Positions 19,701 through 28,514 are shown, counted from the stretch's first letter. The stretch: 64,000 bases of DNA from Chryseobacterium artocarpi (GCF_001684975.1 NZ_MAYH01000034.1:496001-560000); one strand, 5' to 3'. Translations and numbers: made by a program. The notes: generated from the sequence alone by a model not told the origin.

Positions 19701-22700
19701 TTATGAGACTGTACTTAGCCTTTTTGTCATGTTAAAGATCCAGAAAATAATTGGAAAAATAAGCAGAGTTAGTACTGTTGCCGTAATAAGTCCTCCAATA
19801 ATTACAATAGCTAATGGCTTTTGAGATTCAGAACCGATTCCTGTGGATAGAGCTGCCGGCATTAATCCTATAGATGCCATAAGAGCGGTCATGATTACCG
19901 GTCTGGTTCTTGATTTCACTCCACTTAATATAGCATTATCTATATCCAGTCCGTTTTTAACATTCTGATGGAATTCTGTGATGAGAATTACTCCATTCTG
20001 TATACAGATTCCTAAAAGGGCTATCATTCCTACTCCTGCAGAAATCCCGAAATTCATTCCTGTAACATGGAGCGCAATAATTCCGCCAATCAATGCGAAA
20101 GGGACATTCGCCAGTACAAGAAGTGAATCTTTCATATTTCCAAAAAGAATAAATAAAAGGAAGAAAATCATTAGAATACTCACAGGAACTACCTGAGCCA
20201 ACCTATGTGAAGCACGCTGCTGGTTTTCAAACTGCCCTGTCCATCCAACAGAATAACCGTCTGGAAATTCTATAGTTTCTACTTTTTTCTGTGCATCGGC
20301 AATTGTACTTCCCAAGTCTCTGTCTCGAATAGAAAATTTTATACCGATATATCTTTTAATATCATCTCTGTAAATAAAGGCTGCTCCATTATCTTTAACA
20401 ATAGTACTAATCTCTTTTAAAGGGATTTTTGCACCATCCTGAGTAGGAACCATCAATGAGGCAATATCATTTTCATTTTTTCTGTATTCTTCGGAATAAC
20501 GAAGACGGATCGGGAATTTTCTTTCGCCATCAAACATTTCTGAAGCTGTTTTTCCTCCAAATGCCATTTCCAAAACAGATTGTGCATCATCAGGCATTAC
20601 TCCGTAAGCTGCCATTTTATCTCTATCCAAAACTACACTTACCTCGGGCTGACCTATGTTTTTAATGATACCCGGATCTTTTACTCCGTCTACATTTTTA
20701 ATTTTTGCCAATACCTCATGAGCCAATTTATCAAGTGTCTCCAGATTATCACCGTATATTTTGATCCCGTTTTCTGCTTTAAATCCTGCTACAGCTTCTG
20801 CTACGTTATCTGAAATAGGCTGAGAATAATTAAAAGTAATTCCCTGATAATTTCTTAGTTTATTATCTATTTCATTGATTAATTCATCGTAGGTTATTTT
20901 TCTTTTCCATTCTTCTCGTGGCTTAAGGTTCACCGCAAACTGTACAAAACCAAATCCATTCGGGTCTGTTCCGTCGTTACTTCTACCGGTTTGTGCCAGA
21001 ACATCGGTTACTTCAGAGAAACTCATAATATCTTTCTTAAGAAGGTTGGCTGTCTTCAATGATTCTTTTAGAGATGAGCTCATCGGCATTTCAGCAGTAA
21101 TCCAAAGTGAACCTTCATTCAACTGTGGTAAGAATTCTGTTCCTAGAAACTTTCCTGAAAATAAAGTAATGGCTAAAAACGAAGTAGCAATAATCATACT
21201 TAATTTTTTGTGTTTGAATGTAATATTGAATCCTTTCAATACAATTCTATCCCAAAAATTCACAAATGGATTGTTCTTTTCTTTAACATTTTTATTTAAA
21301 AGAAGATGAGAAAGTACAGGAACCAGTGTTAAAGTGAATATCAAAGCGCCTATCAATGCAAATCCTAATGTAAATGCTAACGGTGAAAACATTTTACCTT
21401 CTACTTTCTGGAATGAGAAGATCGGAATCAAAGAGGTTATGATGATTAACTTTGAAAAGAAGATGGCTTTCCCTAATCCGGTTCCGGTTTGCTTGATCCA
21501 ACCTCCTTTTGCCAGTTTATTGAATTTCTCCATTCCATATTTATGGGCTTTATGGTCGAGCATTACAAAGAGTCCTTCGACCATGACGACGGCTCCATCA
21601 ATGATAATCCCGAAGTCTACTGCTCCCAGGGAAAGAAGATTGGCGCTCATTCCTGCAAGTTTTAAGCATAGGAAAGCAAATAGTAAGGATAAAGGTATGA
21701 TGATGGAAACAATCAATGTTGTTCTCCAGTCTGCCATAAAAATCAAAACAATTACCGTTACCAATACAATTCCTTCGATAAGGTTGTGCATTACAGTATG
21801 AGTGGTAAAATCCATCAGGTTATCTCTGTCATAGAAAGTCACCATTTTTACATCCTTCGGAAGGATTTTCTCGTTGAGTTCTTTAATTTTTGCTTTTACA
21901 CCTACAAGAACTTCTCTTGGATTTTCTCCTTTTCTCATCACAACAATTCCTTCTACGGTATCATCATGATTATTCAAAGCTGCCTGCCCTACTCTAGGCA
22001 TAGAACTTTCATGAACCTCTGCCACATTTTTAACAAGAACAGGGTTTCCGCTATCATTCTGAATGGTAATATTTCCAATATCTGTAACAGATTTTACTAA
22101 GCCTATCCCTCTTACAACATATGCTTGTCCGTTCTTTTCAATAACATCTCCTCCTACGTTCAGATTACTCTTCGTAACCGCATCATAGACCTGAAGTGGT
22201 GTAAGATTGTATTTATCCAAAGCCCTGGGATCAATACTTAACTCGAATACTTTATCCTGTCCACCAAAAACGTTGATATCAGCAACTCCGGGAACTCCTC
22301 TTAAAGCACGGTCTATCACCCAATTTTGTAAGGTAAGCAGCTTACGTGAATCTTTTGTTTTACTCTCCAGCGTATATCTGAAGATTTCTCCGGTAGGCCC
22401 GTAGGGTGGCTGTACTTCAGGATCTACCTCATCAGGAAGGCTAATGGTTCTTAATTGGTTATTGACCTGATTTCTGGCAAAAGTATCATCCACCCCGTCG
22501 TCAAACAGAATCTTCACAATGGAAAGCCCAAACATCGTAGTACTTCTCACACTGGTTTTCTTCTGAACCGGGCTCATCGCCAATTCTATGGGTGTAGTGA
22601 CAAAACGTTCTACTTCTTCCGCACTACGCCCGTTCCATTGGGTAATGATTACAATCTGGGTATTGGTTACATCCGGAAAAGCTTCAATGGGCATATTCTT

Positions 22701-22802
22701 GAAACTTATAAAACCTGCAATGGCTAAAATAGCAACCCAGATAAAGGTAAATGCTTTATTCTTTAATGAAAAAGCGATTATATTTTTAATGAATTTATTC
22801 AT
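19701..22802 (-). CDS. Heavy-metal-type RND efflux permease (CusA/CzcA family)
   Basis: 1033 residues, the normal size for an inner-membrane RND pump. The N-terminus MPIEAFPDVTNTQ and the tenfold-plus hydrophobic segments fit the HME subfamily. The charged transmembrane motif DFGIIIDGAVVMVEG starts at residue 396 and gives D396, D402 and E409, the proton-relay residues conserved in CzcA/CusA. The substrate is probably a divalent or monovalent metal cation, but the metal cannot be told from sequence alone. It follows the adaptor gene by 61 bp on the same strand and forms a tripartite pump with the adaptor and TolC-family genes. Confidence 0.92.
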   Translation of the reverse strand: MNKFIKNIIAFSLKNKAFTFIWVAILAIAGFISFKNMPIEAFPDVTNTQIVIITQWNGRSAEEVERFVTTPIELAMSPVQKKTSVRSTTMFGLSIVKILFDDGVDDTFARNQVNNQLRTISLPDEVDPEVQPPYGPTGEIFRYTLESKTKDSRKLLTLQNWVIDRALRGVPGVADINVFGGQDKVFELSIDPRALDKYNLTPLQVYDAVTKSNLNVGGDVIEKNGQAYVVRGIGLVKSVTDIGNITIQNDSGNPVLVKNVAEVHESSMPRVGQAALNNHDDTVEGIVVMRKGENPREVLVGVKAKIKELNEKILPKDVKMVTFYDRDNLMDFTTHTVMHNLIEGIVLVTVIVLIFMADWRTTLIVSIIIPLSLLFAFLCLKLAGMSANLLSLGAVDFGIIIDGAVVMVEGLFVMLDHKAHKYGMEKFNKLAKGGWIKQTGTGLGKAIFFSKLIIITSLIPIFSFQKVEGKMFSPLAFTLGFALIGALIFTLTLVPVLSHLLLNKNVKEKNNPFVNFWDRIVLKGFNITFKHKKLSMIIATSFLAITLFSGKFLGTEFLPQLNEGSLWITAEMPMSSSLKESLKTANLLKKDIMSFSEVTDVLAQTGRSNDGTDPNGFGFVQFAVNLKPREEWKRKITYDELINEIDNKLRNYQGITFNYSQPISDNVAEAVAGFKAENGIKIYGDNLETLDKLAHEVLAKIKNVDGVKDPGIIKNIGQPEVSVVLDRDKMAAYGVMPDDAQSVLEMAFGGKTASEMFDGERKFPIRLRYSEEYRKNENDIASLMVPTQDGAKIPLKEISTIVKDNGAAFIYRDDIKRYIGIKFSIRDRDLGSTIADAQKKVETIEFPDGYSVGWTGQFENQQRASHRLAQVVPVSILMIFFLLFILFGNMKDSLLVLANVPFALIGGIIALHVTGMNFGISAGVGMIALLGICIQNGVILITEFHQNVKNGLDIDNAILSGVKSRTRPVIMTALMASIGLMPAALSTGIGSESQKPLAIVIIGGLITATVLTLLIFPIIFWIFNMTKRLSTVS

Positions 22803-22863
22803 GATAGATACATTGATGACCTAAAAAAGCCGTTGAAAAAATTTATTTTAAATCATACAATTT

Positions 22864-23949
22864 TTAGCTGTTCAGAGAACGGTATATCAACAACTGATTA
22901 TCAGTAATCACTTCTTCACCTTCTTTAAGCCCATCAGTAATATAAGTAACATCACCTACCTGCTTAAGTACTTTAATCTCTCTCACCTTCACATCTGTTC
23001 TGGATTTAAAAATCACAACGAAACTTTTGTTATCATCAAAAATGACAGCTTTAGACGGAACAGTAAGCATTGTATTACTTTCCAGGCTTGAGACTTTTAT
23101 AGTTGCTTTACTATCAGGAATCAGTAAGCCATTGGCATTATCCAGCACTACTCTAGCCTGCATTGCATTGGTTTGCGGATCGATAATCTTAAAAATTTTG
23201 TCAATTTTACCATCGAAAACTTTGTCTGGATAAGAAAGTGTGGAAACCTGCGCCTTCATACCAAGGCTGATCTTATCTATATCTGATTCATTAACGTTCA
23301 TGATAGCCCATACATTCGTGGTATTTGCCACATCAAAGATATTTTCACTTCGATCACTTCTAAGCTGCATATCTTTATTGATACTTTTCTGAACAATATA
23401 TCCACTGATTGGAGCTACAACACTATAAATATTTCCTCTATTTACATTATAAACCGTACTTACTGCTGTAGCACGCTGCAATTGATCTTCCGCTTTCTGT
23501 AGTTGACTTTTGGCTTCCAGAACATCTCTTTCGGTATTCAGTTTTCCCTCATACAGTTCTTTAGCAACACGAAGGTTGTTCTTAGCGACCACCATATCTG
23601 TTTTTGCATCGCTTACATCTTTTTGAATTTCTGCGAGCTCCGTACTTCTTATTGTCGCCAGTACCTGCCCTTTTTTCACATAATCACCAAGCTCCACATT
23701 CACACTCATTACATTTCCTCCTACCAATGGATAAACATCGATATAACTATTTTTGTCTGCAGAAATTTTTCCGTAAAAGCTATACTCGTCTTCTATATTC
23801 TTTCTTTCAACTTTTGCCAGAGAAATAGAACTTAGCATGGTATTACTCAATTCAAACCCTTTTTTAGCTTGGTTGTTTTTTTCTTCCTCTTTTTTTGAAC
23901 AGGCAATTAGAGATAATGCCATCAAGACAGGAATAATATAATTTTTCAT
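22864..23949 (-). CDS. RND efflux periplasmic adaptor lipoprotein (CusB/CzcB-like)
   Basis: 361 residues with a lipoprotein signal (LIAC, acylated Cys17). Barrel-sandwich halves (GGNVMSVNVELGDYVKKGQVL and VVAPISGYIVQ) flank an alpha-helical hairpin at residues ~110-155, followed by beta-barrel and membrane-proximal domains. It links the RND permease to the outer-membrane channel. No His/Met-rich metal-binding N-terminal extension is evident, unlike some CusB and CzcB proteins. It starts 3 bp after the channel gene. Confidence 0.9.
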   Translation of the reverse strand: MKNYIIPVLMALSLIACSKKEEEKNNQAKKGFELSNTMLSSISLAKVERKNIEDEYSFYGKISADKNSYIDVYPLVGGNVMSVNVELGDYVKKGQVLATIRSTELAEIQKDVSDAKTDMVVAKNNLRVAKELYEGKLNTERDVLEAKSQLQKAEDQLQRATAVSTVYNVNRGNIYSVVAPISGYIVQKSINKDMQLRSDRSENIFDVANTTNVWAIMNVNESDIDKISLGMKAQVSTLSYPDKVFDGKIDKIFKIIDPQTNAMQARVVLDNANGLLIPDSKATIKVSSLESNTMLTVPSKAVIFDDNKSFVVIFKSRTDVKVREIKVLKQVGDVTYITDGLKEGEEVITDNQLLIYRSLNS

Positions 23950-23952
23950 TGT

Positions 23953-25194
23953 TTAATAGAAGATTTTCGTTTGTACTAGTTGATTGAGTTGTTCTGCCGA
24001 CTGCATGATTTCGTTTTTCATATCGTAGATCTGAAGGGCAGTTTCACGGTAGCTGTCCATGAAATCTGTAAATTCAATAAGGTTTACATTTCCCTTTCTG
24101 AAATTGGTCATCATTCCGTTATACACCAGATCCATGTTCTGAAGGTCTGTTGTTTTTATATCAAGAAGCTGCTCGTATTGTGCTTTCCAGGTTTTATAAG
24201 CAGACTGAACTTTTGTTTCAAGGGTTATTTTTTGAAATTCTACTTTTTTTTGGTTCTGCTGAATTGCAAAATTCGCTTTCTCTACATTCCCTTGATTAGC
24301 TCTCCACAACGGCAAAGGAATTCCCAGTGTTAAATTGGCTTCATTATTAAAAGTTCCTCCAGCCTGATCCCATGCAGCTCCTACATTTAAATCCGGTACA
24401 TTAAGAGATTTTTGCCATTGCGCATATAACTTACTGTTATCAACAAGCTTTAAATTAAACCGATAATCTGCGTTATTTTCCAATGCTTTGGCTTTAAGTT
24501 CTTCTTCATCTCCGAAAGGTTGTGCAGCAAGTGCTTCCTTAGCTTCAGACTCCGACATTACAGGCTCAATATCTTCTGATAGCCCTGTCAAAACCTTTAA
24601 GGTCTGTTCAAATTCCAGAATGTTTTTATTGATCTCAAGCTTATCATGGTTCAATTGAATCACCAGACTCTGAAGTCTCACAGCATCTTTAAGAGATACA
24701 TTTCCTTTTGCCGACTGCACCCGATAAGCACTTAAAAGGTCATTCATATACCCTAATTGCTTATCTGTGTTCTCCAGTTTTAGTTTTTCGTAATAAAGAT
24801 TGAAGTATGTAGTACGAAGCTGTGCTCTCAGATCAACCAGAAGCTGTGAAAACTGAAGTTGCGCCAATTCTTTATTAGATTTAGCAAAGGCTATTTCATT
24901 TTTCTTTTTACCTCCCATGTAAATCAATTGGGTAATTCCAGCTCCTTTTGAATGTCCTACATCAAAGAATTTCTTATCCTGAGGATTGTAAGCATTGAAC
25001 TGCCCACTCAGTTGAGGAAGCTCCCAGATTTTAGCCTGCATTACATCTGCGTCTGCCATATTAATATTATATTGTTCGGCGAGCAGCTGAAGATTGTTCT
25101 TCTGAAAAGCTTCTTCGCAATCCAAAAGAGACATTTGCTGTTGTGCTGCCATGAATGAGGAAACGGCAAGACACAGCACTGCAATTCTGTTCAT
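23953..25194 (-). CDS. TolC-family outer-membrane efflux protein
   Basis: 413 residues with a signal peptide (ending MAAQQ) and long amphipathic coiled-coil helices typical of TolC/CusC channels, including two related repeats (residues ~20-200 and ~220-400). First gene of the efflux operon, followed by the adaptor after 3 bp and the permease. The two-component genes lie upstream on the same strand after a 224-bp gap that contains no clear promoter match, though the operon must start there or read through. Confidence 0.9.
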   Translation of the reverse strand: MNRIAVLCLAVSSFMAAQQQMSLLDCEEAFQKNNLQLLAEQYNINMADADVMQAKIWELPQLSGQFNAYNPQDKKFFDVGHSKGAGITQLIYMGGKKKNEIAFAKSNKELAQLQFSQLLVDLRAQLRTTYFNLYYEKLKLENTDKQLGYMNDLLSAYRVQSAKGNVSLKDAVRLQSLVIQLNHDKLEINKNILEFEQTLKVLTGLSEDIEPVMSESEAKEALAAQPFGDEEELKAKALENNADYRFNLKLVDNSKLYAQWQKSLNVPDLNVGAAWDQAGGTFNNEANLTLGIPLPLWRANQGNVEKANFAIQQNQKKVEFQKITLETKVQSAYKTWKAQYEQLLDIKTTDLQNMDLVYNGMMTNFRKGNVNLIEFTDFMDSYRETALQIYDMKNEIMQSAEQLNQLVQTKIFY

Positions 25195-25418
25195 TATTTT
25201 TTTTCTTTTTATTTACAAAATTGATCTGATGTAATTAAAAGAAACTTAAAGGATCCTTAAAAAAATATTAAAAATGCCCTGTAATAAATTATTTACAGAA
25301 TATTCAACATGATATAAAAATGTTTTTTTTCTCTGAGTATTGAATTTTACTTCCAAAAATTAATCATTGGTTTAACAAAATAATGCACTATTTCTCCCGA
25401 ATGAAAACTGGATAGCAT

Positions 25419-26783
25419 TTATTTTTTGAAAATGACTGTAAATTTGTTCATAAATTCTAATGGAGAGGAATACACAATTTCCGCATCATGATATTCAAGA
25501 ATTCGTTTTACAATTCTGAGCCCTAAACCAGAACCTGAAATATTCTGAGCATTATTGCCTCTTGTAAAAGCTTCAAACAATTTTGGCTGTTCGTCTTCAG
25601 AAATAGTATCACCATTAGAAATCACTTCTACTGAAAGGCGATCACTTGTTTCTATAATTAAAACTTTCACCTGGCTATTGTCTGAGTAAACGGCTGCATT
25701 TTTAAACAAATTAATAAAAACAATGACTAATAATGATTGAATCCCACGAATGGTAAGAAAAGCATTTTCAGAAGTATCTTCAGCAATCAAAAAATCCAGC
25801 TTAAGATCTGGGTAACTTTTCTCTACTGCTTCAAAAGCTTCAAAAATAACTTCATCAATTCTCACCTCTTCATAAATACTCTGAATATTTTCTTTATCGA
25901 ACTTTGTAAGAAGTAATAATGAATTGGTAAGATCCGATAACTGATAAACATCCCTCTGAATTTGCTGTAAAGAAGACATGGTTTTTGGAGAATGCTCTTC
26001 AAATTTGATTAGGTTTTCAAGTTGAAAAGCCATTCTCGTAATCGGAGTTCTGATTTCATGTGAAGCACTTGCTGTAAAATCCTTTTGTGATTGAAATACA
26101 TCATCAAGCCTTGTGATCATTGTATTAAATGAAGTTGCAAGAACACTGATTTCATCACTGGAATTCTGAACCGGAATCTGCGTTGTCAGCTTATGCGCTG
26201 TAACTTCTGAAATCTCCTTATTTAGATCTTCTAGCGGACGAAGAAATTTTTCAACAAAATAATAACTAAAAAACCCGATAAGAAGTGTACTCATTGCATA
26301 TGAAGCAATCAAAAGATACTTAAGGTAATCAAGTTTTGATTTACCATTGGTATCAAAGGCACTCGTAAGGATATAATAATTTTCTCCATTAATATTTCTA
26401 AGAGCAGCATAGATTTCAGGAACCGTTTTTTCTGTATAAATAATTTTCTTTTTATCCAGTTCATTCAACATGGCATTATCCCATGTAACATTACGGTCTT
26501 TAATCGTACTATAGATAAGCTCTTTCTGATCATTGAAAATTAAAATCTTTTCATTCAAAAGAATATTATCAGAATTTTCATTGAAAAAAATGGGAGCTTC
26601 TTCCTCAAAATCCTTAGACTTCGAAATAAAATGTGTGGTGAACTCCAATCGCTGTCTGAACCTTTCTTTAAATTCATCTCTCCTGAAATCATTAAAAGAT
26701 AAATAAATAACAGCCATCACCATTCCAAAAAGCAATGAAAAGGCAATACTGATCGTTAACGCTATCTTTCTTTTTAAAGACAT
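25419..26783 (-). CDS. Sensor histidine kinase
   Basis: 454 residues. Two transmembrane helices (about 8-30 and 157-178) bracket a periplasmic sensor region. A HAMP-like linker follows, then the dimerisation box SASHEIRTP with phospho-acceptor His242, then an ATPase domain with N, G1 and G2 boxes (NLFKNAAVYS and GSGLGLRIVKRIL). It phosphorylates the adjacent response regulator. The gene is 3 bp after the regulator and upstream of a metal-type RND operon, so metal or envelope stress sensing is likely, by analogy to CusS; the signal is not proven. Confidence 0.92.
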   Translation of the reverse strand: MSLKRKIALTISIAFSLLFGMVMAVIYLSFNDFRRDEFKERFRQRLEFTTHFISKSKDFEEEAPIFFNENSDNILLNEKILIFNDQKELIYSTIKDRNVTWDNAMLNELDKKKIIYTEKTVPEIYAALRNINGENYYILTSAFDTNGKSKLDYLKYLLIASYAMSTLLIGFFSYYFVEKFLRPLEDLNKEISEVTAHKLTTQIPVQNSSDEISVLATSFNTMITRLDDVFQSQKDFTASASHEIRTPITRMAFQLENLIKFEEHSPKTMSSLQQIQRDVYQLSDLTNSLLLLTKFDKENIQSIYEEVRIDEVIFEAFEAVEKSYPDLKLDFLIAEDTSENAFLTIRGIQSLLVIVFINLFKNAAVYSDNSQVKVLIIETSDRLSVEVISNGDTISEDEQPKLFEAFTRGNNAQNISGSGLGLRIVKRILEYHDAEIVYSSPLEFMNKFTVIFKK

Positions 26784-26786
26784 TAT

Positions 26787-27467
26787 CTATAATGGGCTTA
26801 GGTAATATCCGAAGCCTGAACGTGTGTGGATTAATTTTATTTTAAAATCTTTATCGATTTTTTTTCTTAGAAAGTTGATATATACTTCTACCGTGTTCGT
26901 ATTGGTATTAAAATTATGTTCCCAAACGTGTTCTGTAATCTGTTGCTTGGATACAGTTCTTCCTTGTGCTTCTGCCAAATAAACCAATAATTGAAACTCC
27001 TTTAAGGTAAGAGTAATTTCATTCCCTCCACGATACACTTTCTGTTCAGTTTTATTAATGATCAGGTCGTCAACTCTGATAATGTCCTGATCAGCATTAT
27101 CTGAAGGCATTTTTCTTCTTAATAAAGAATTAATTCTTAGAAGTAATTCTTCAAATTGAAATGGCTTTACCAGATAATCATCAGCAAGTCTTGTAAAGGC
27201 ATCTTTTTTATCCGAGATGTCTCCATAAGCTGAAATAATAATGATAGGCGTATTCTTATCAAAAGAACGAATAGTCTGACAAACATCCAGCCCATTTATC
27301 TTAGGAACATTAATGTCCAGTAAATACAGATCATAAGTACTGTTCTTAATCTGGCGAAGAAAAGTTTCTCCGTCATAGATTTTATCACAGGTAAAATTGT
27401 TTGATTCTAAAAATCGGCAAAGCTCTGCAGAAAGAATAAGATCGTCTTCTAATAAAAGAATATTCAT
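26787..27467 (-). CDS. OmpR-family response regulator
   Basis: 226 residues from the ATG at 27465-27467; the TTG just upstream at 27468-27470 is in frame but less likely. The receiver domain has the acidic pair near residues 7-9 and phospho-acceptor Asp51 in LLDINVPKINGLDV, with the conserved Lys in DDYLVKPFQ. The C-terminal winged-helix DNA-binding domain ends GFGYYLSPL. It lies 3 bp before the kinase gene. It probably controls the efflux operon downstream (inference from position). Confidence 0.92.
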   Translation of the reverse strand: MNILLLEDDLILSAELCRFLESNNFTCDKIYDGETFLRQIKNSTYDLYLLDINVPKINGLDVCQTIRSFDKNTPIIIISAYGDISDKKDAFTRLADDYLVKPFQFEELLLRINSLLRRKMPSDNADQDIIRVDDLIINKTEQKVYRGGNEITLTLKEFQLLVYLAEAQGRTVSKQQITEHVWEHNFNTNTNTVEVYINFLRKKIDKDFKIKLIHTRSGFGYYLSPL

Positions 27468-27566
27468 CAAAAATTATTTTACACGAATTTAGCGAAAATT
27501 TTCATGATTACTCTTTTTCTTGTGATCTGCTTTATTCTTTATCGTTAAAATTTGAGCAAAAAAAAA

Positions 27567-27587
27567 TTCCCGAAGGAAATTCGGGAA
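27567..27587 (-). terminator. Terminator after the tRNA cluster
   Basis: Perfect 8-bp stem TTCCCGAA / TTCGGGAA with a 5-nt loop, followed by a T run on the minus strand, 7 bp past the tRNA-Thr(GGT) 3' end. It separates the tRNAs from the response-regulator operon. Confidence 0.85.
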
Positions 27588-27594
27588 CTTCGAG

Positions 27595-27666
27595 AGCCAA
27601 CTACGGGACTTGAACCCGTGACCTCTTCCTTACCAAGGAAGCACTCTACCGCTGAGCTAAGTCGGC
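27595..27666 (-). tRNA. tRNA-Thr (GGT)
   Basis: Cloverleaf with acceptor GCCGACT / AGTTGGC, anticodon loop TTGGTAA (anticodon GGT) and U as discriminator; CCA is not encoded. Last tRNA of the cluster, equivalent in position to thrT of the E. coli thrU-tyrU-glyT-thrT-tufB operon. Confidence 0.95.
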
Positions 27667-27675
27667 ACTAATTAA

Positions 27676-27703
27676 AAAAATCACACTAAAAAGCGTGATT
27701 TTT
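27676..27703 (-). terminator. Terminator-like hairpin between tRNA-Gly and tRNA-Thr(GGT)
   Basis: Perfect 9-bp stem AAAAATCAC / GTGATTTTT with a 10-nt loop, starting 1 nt after the encoded CCA of tRNA-Gly. It may act as a processing hairpin or as partial terminator inside the cluster. Confidence 0.55.
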
Positions 27704-27704
27704 A

Positions 27705-27780
27705 TGGAGCGGAAGACGGGGGTCGAACCCGCGACATTCAGCTTGGAAGGCTGACGCTCTACCAACTGAGCTACTTCCGC
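27705..27780 (-). tRNA. tRNA-Gly (TCC), copy 2
   Basis: Starts GCGGAAG, anticodon loop CTTCCAA (anticodon TCC), ends CTTCCGC with U discriminator and an encoded CCA (27705-27707). Identical to the copy at 28129-28204. Confidence 0.95.
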
Positions 27781-27867
27781 AATTTTGTTTCCAAAACTAT
27801 TGGTAAACGCTGTGCAAAACTAAGAATTATTTTTTAATCTTGCAAGATTTTTTTCTAATATAAAATG

Positions 27868-27948
27868 TGGGGAGAGCAGGATTCGAACCTACGAAGCCGA
27901 AGCAACTGAGTTACAGTCAGTCCCATTTAGCCACTCTGGAATCTCCCC
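27868..27948 (-). tRNA. tRNA-Tyr (GTA), copy 2
   Basis: Class II tRNA of 81 nt with a long variable arm, acceptor GGGGAGA / TCTCCCC, anticodon loop CTGTAAC (anticodon GTA), discriminator A, CCA not encoded. Identical to the copy at 28292-28372. Confidence 0.95.
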
Positions 27949-27968
27949 AGATATTTTATATTAAATTG

Positions 27969-28042
27969 AGCCTCCAGAGGGATTCGAACCCACGACCCCG
28001 AGATTACAAATCACGTGCTCTGGCCAACTGAGCTATGGAGGC
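27969..28042 (-). tRNA. tRNA-Thr (TGT), copy 2
   Basis: Acceptor GCCTCCA / TGGAGGC, anticodon loop TTTGTAA (anticodon TGT), discriminator U, CCA not encoded. The anticodon stem CGTGA / TCTCG carries a central U-U opposition. Identical to the copy at 28393-28466. Confidence 0.93.
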
Positions 28043-28100
28043 ATTTAATAATTTGACTGAAACTGATTGAGAAACTCTACTCTACACATTTCAGTGTTAA

Positions 28101-28127
28101 AAAACATCACCGTTTAAAGTGATTTTT
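28101..28127 (-). terminator. Terminator-like hairpin between the two tRNA triplets
   Basis: Stem ATCAC / GTGAT continued by A-T pairs across a bulged C, followed by T-rich sequence on the minus strand, immediately after tRNA-Gly copy 1. It is a weaker version of the hairpin at 27676-27703. Confidence 0.4.
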
Positions 28128-28128
28128 A

Positions 28129-28204
28129 TGGAGCGGAAGACGGGGGTCGAACCCGCGACATTCAGCTTGGAAGGCTGACGCTCTACCAACTGAGCTACTT
28201 CCGC
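28129..28204 (-). tRNA. tRNA-Gly (TCC), copy 1
   Basis: 76 nt including encoded CCA (28129-28131); anticodon TCC in loop CTTCCAA. Same sequence as the copy at 27705-27780. Confidence 0.95.
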
Positions 28205-28291
28205 AATTTTGTTTCCAAAACTATTGGTAAACGCTGTGCAAAACTAAGAATTATTTTTTAATCTTGCAAGATTTTTTTCTAATATAAAATG

Positions 28292-28372
28292 TGGGGAGAG
28301 CAGGATTCGAACCTACGAAGCCGAAGCAACTGAGTTACAGTCAGTCCCATTTAGCCACTCTGGAATCTCCCC
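28292..28372 (-). tRNA. tRNA-Tyr (GTA), copy 1
   Basis: 81-nt class II tRNA with anticodon GTA and long variable arm. Same sequence as the copy at 27868-27948. Confidence 0.95.
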
Positions 28373-28392
28373 AGATATTTTATATTAAATTG

Positions 28393-28466
28393 AGCCTCCA
28401 GAGGGATTCGAACCCACGACCCCGAGATTACAAATCACGTGCTCTGGCCAACTGAGCTATGGAGGC
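28393..28466 (-). tRNA. tRNA-Thr (TGT), copy 1
   Basis: First tRNA of the cluster in transcription order; anticodon TGT in loop TTTGTAA, with the same U-U opposition in the anticodon stem as its copy. A promoter candidate lies 49 bp upstream. Confidence 0.93.
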
Positions 28467-28514
28467 ATTTAATAAAAAAGAATTCAAAAGATCGCTGTTC
28501 CTTTTTTGCGAGTG

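Larger units (their letters stand above)
27695..28051. repeat. tRNA triplet duplication, copy 2 in transcription order
   Basis: A 357-bp segment with tRNA-Gly, tRNA-Tyr and tRNA-Thr(TGT) that appears identical to 28119-28475 by direct reading, at a period of 424 bp. The 67-bp spacer between copies is unique. See the finding on this duplication. Confidence 0.9.
28119..28475. repeat. tRNA triplet duplication, copy 1 in transcription order
   Basis: A 357-bp segment, apparently identical to 27695-28051, carrying tRNA-Thr(TGT), tRNA-Tyr and tRNA-Gly and the spacers between them. Identity extends through non-tRNA spacer, so the duplication is recent or kept identical by recombination. Confidence 0.9.
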
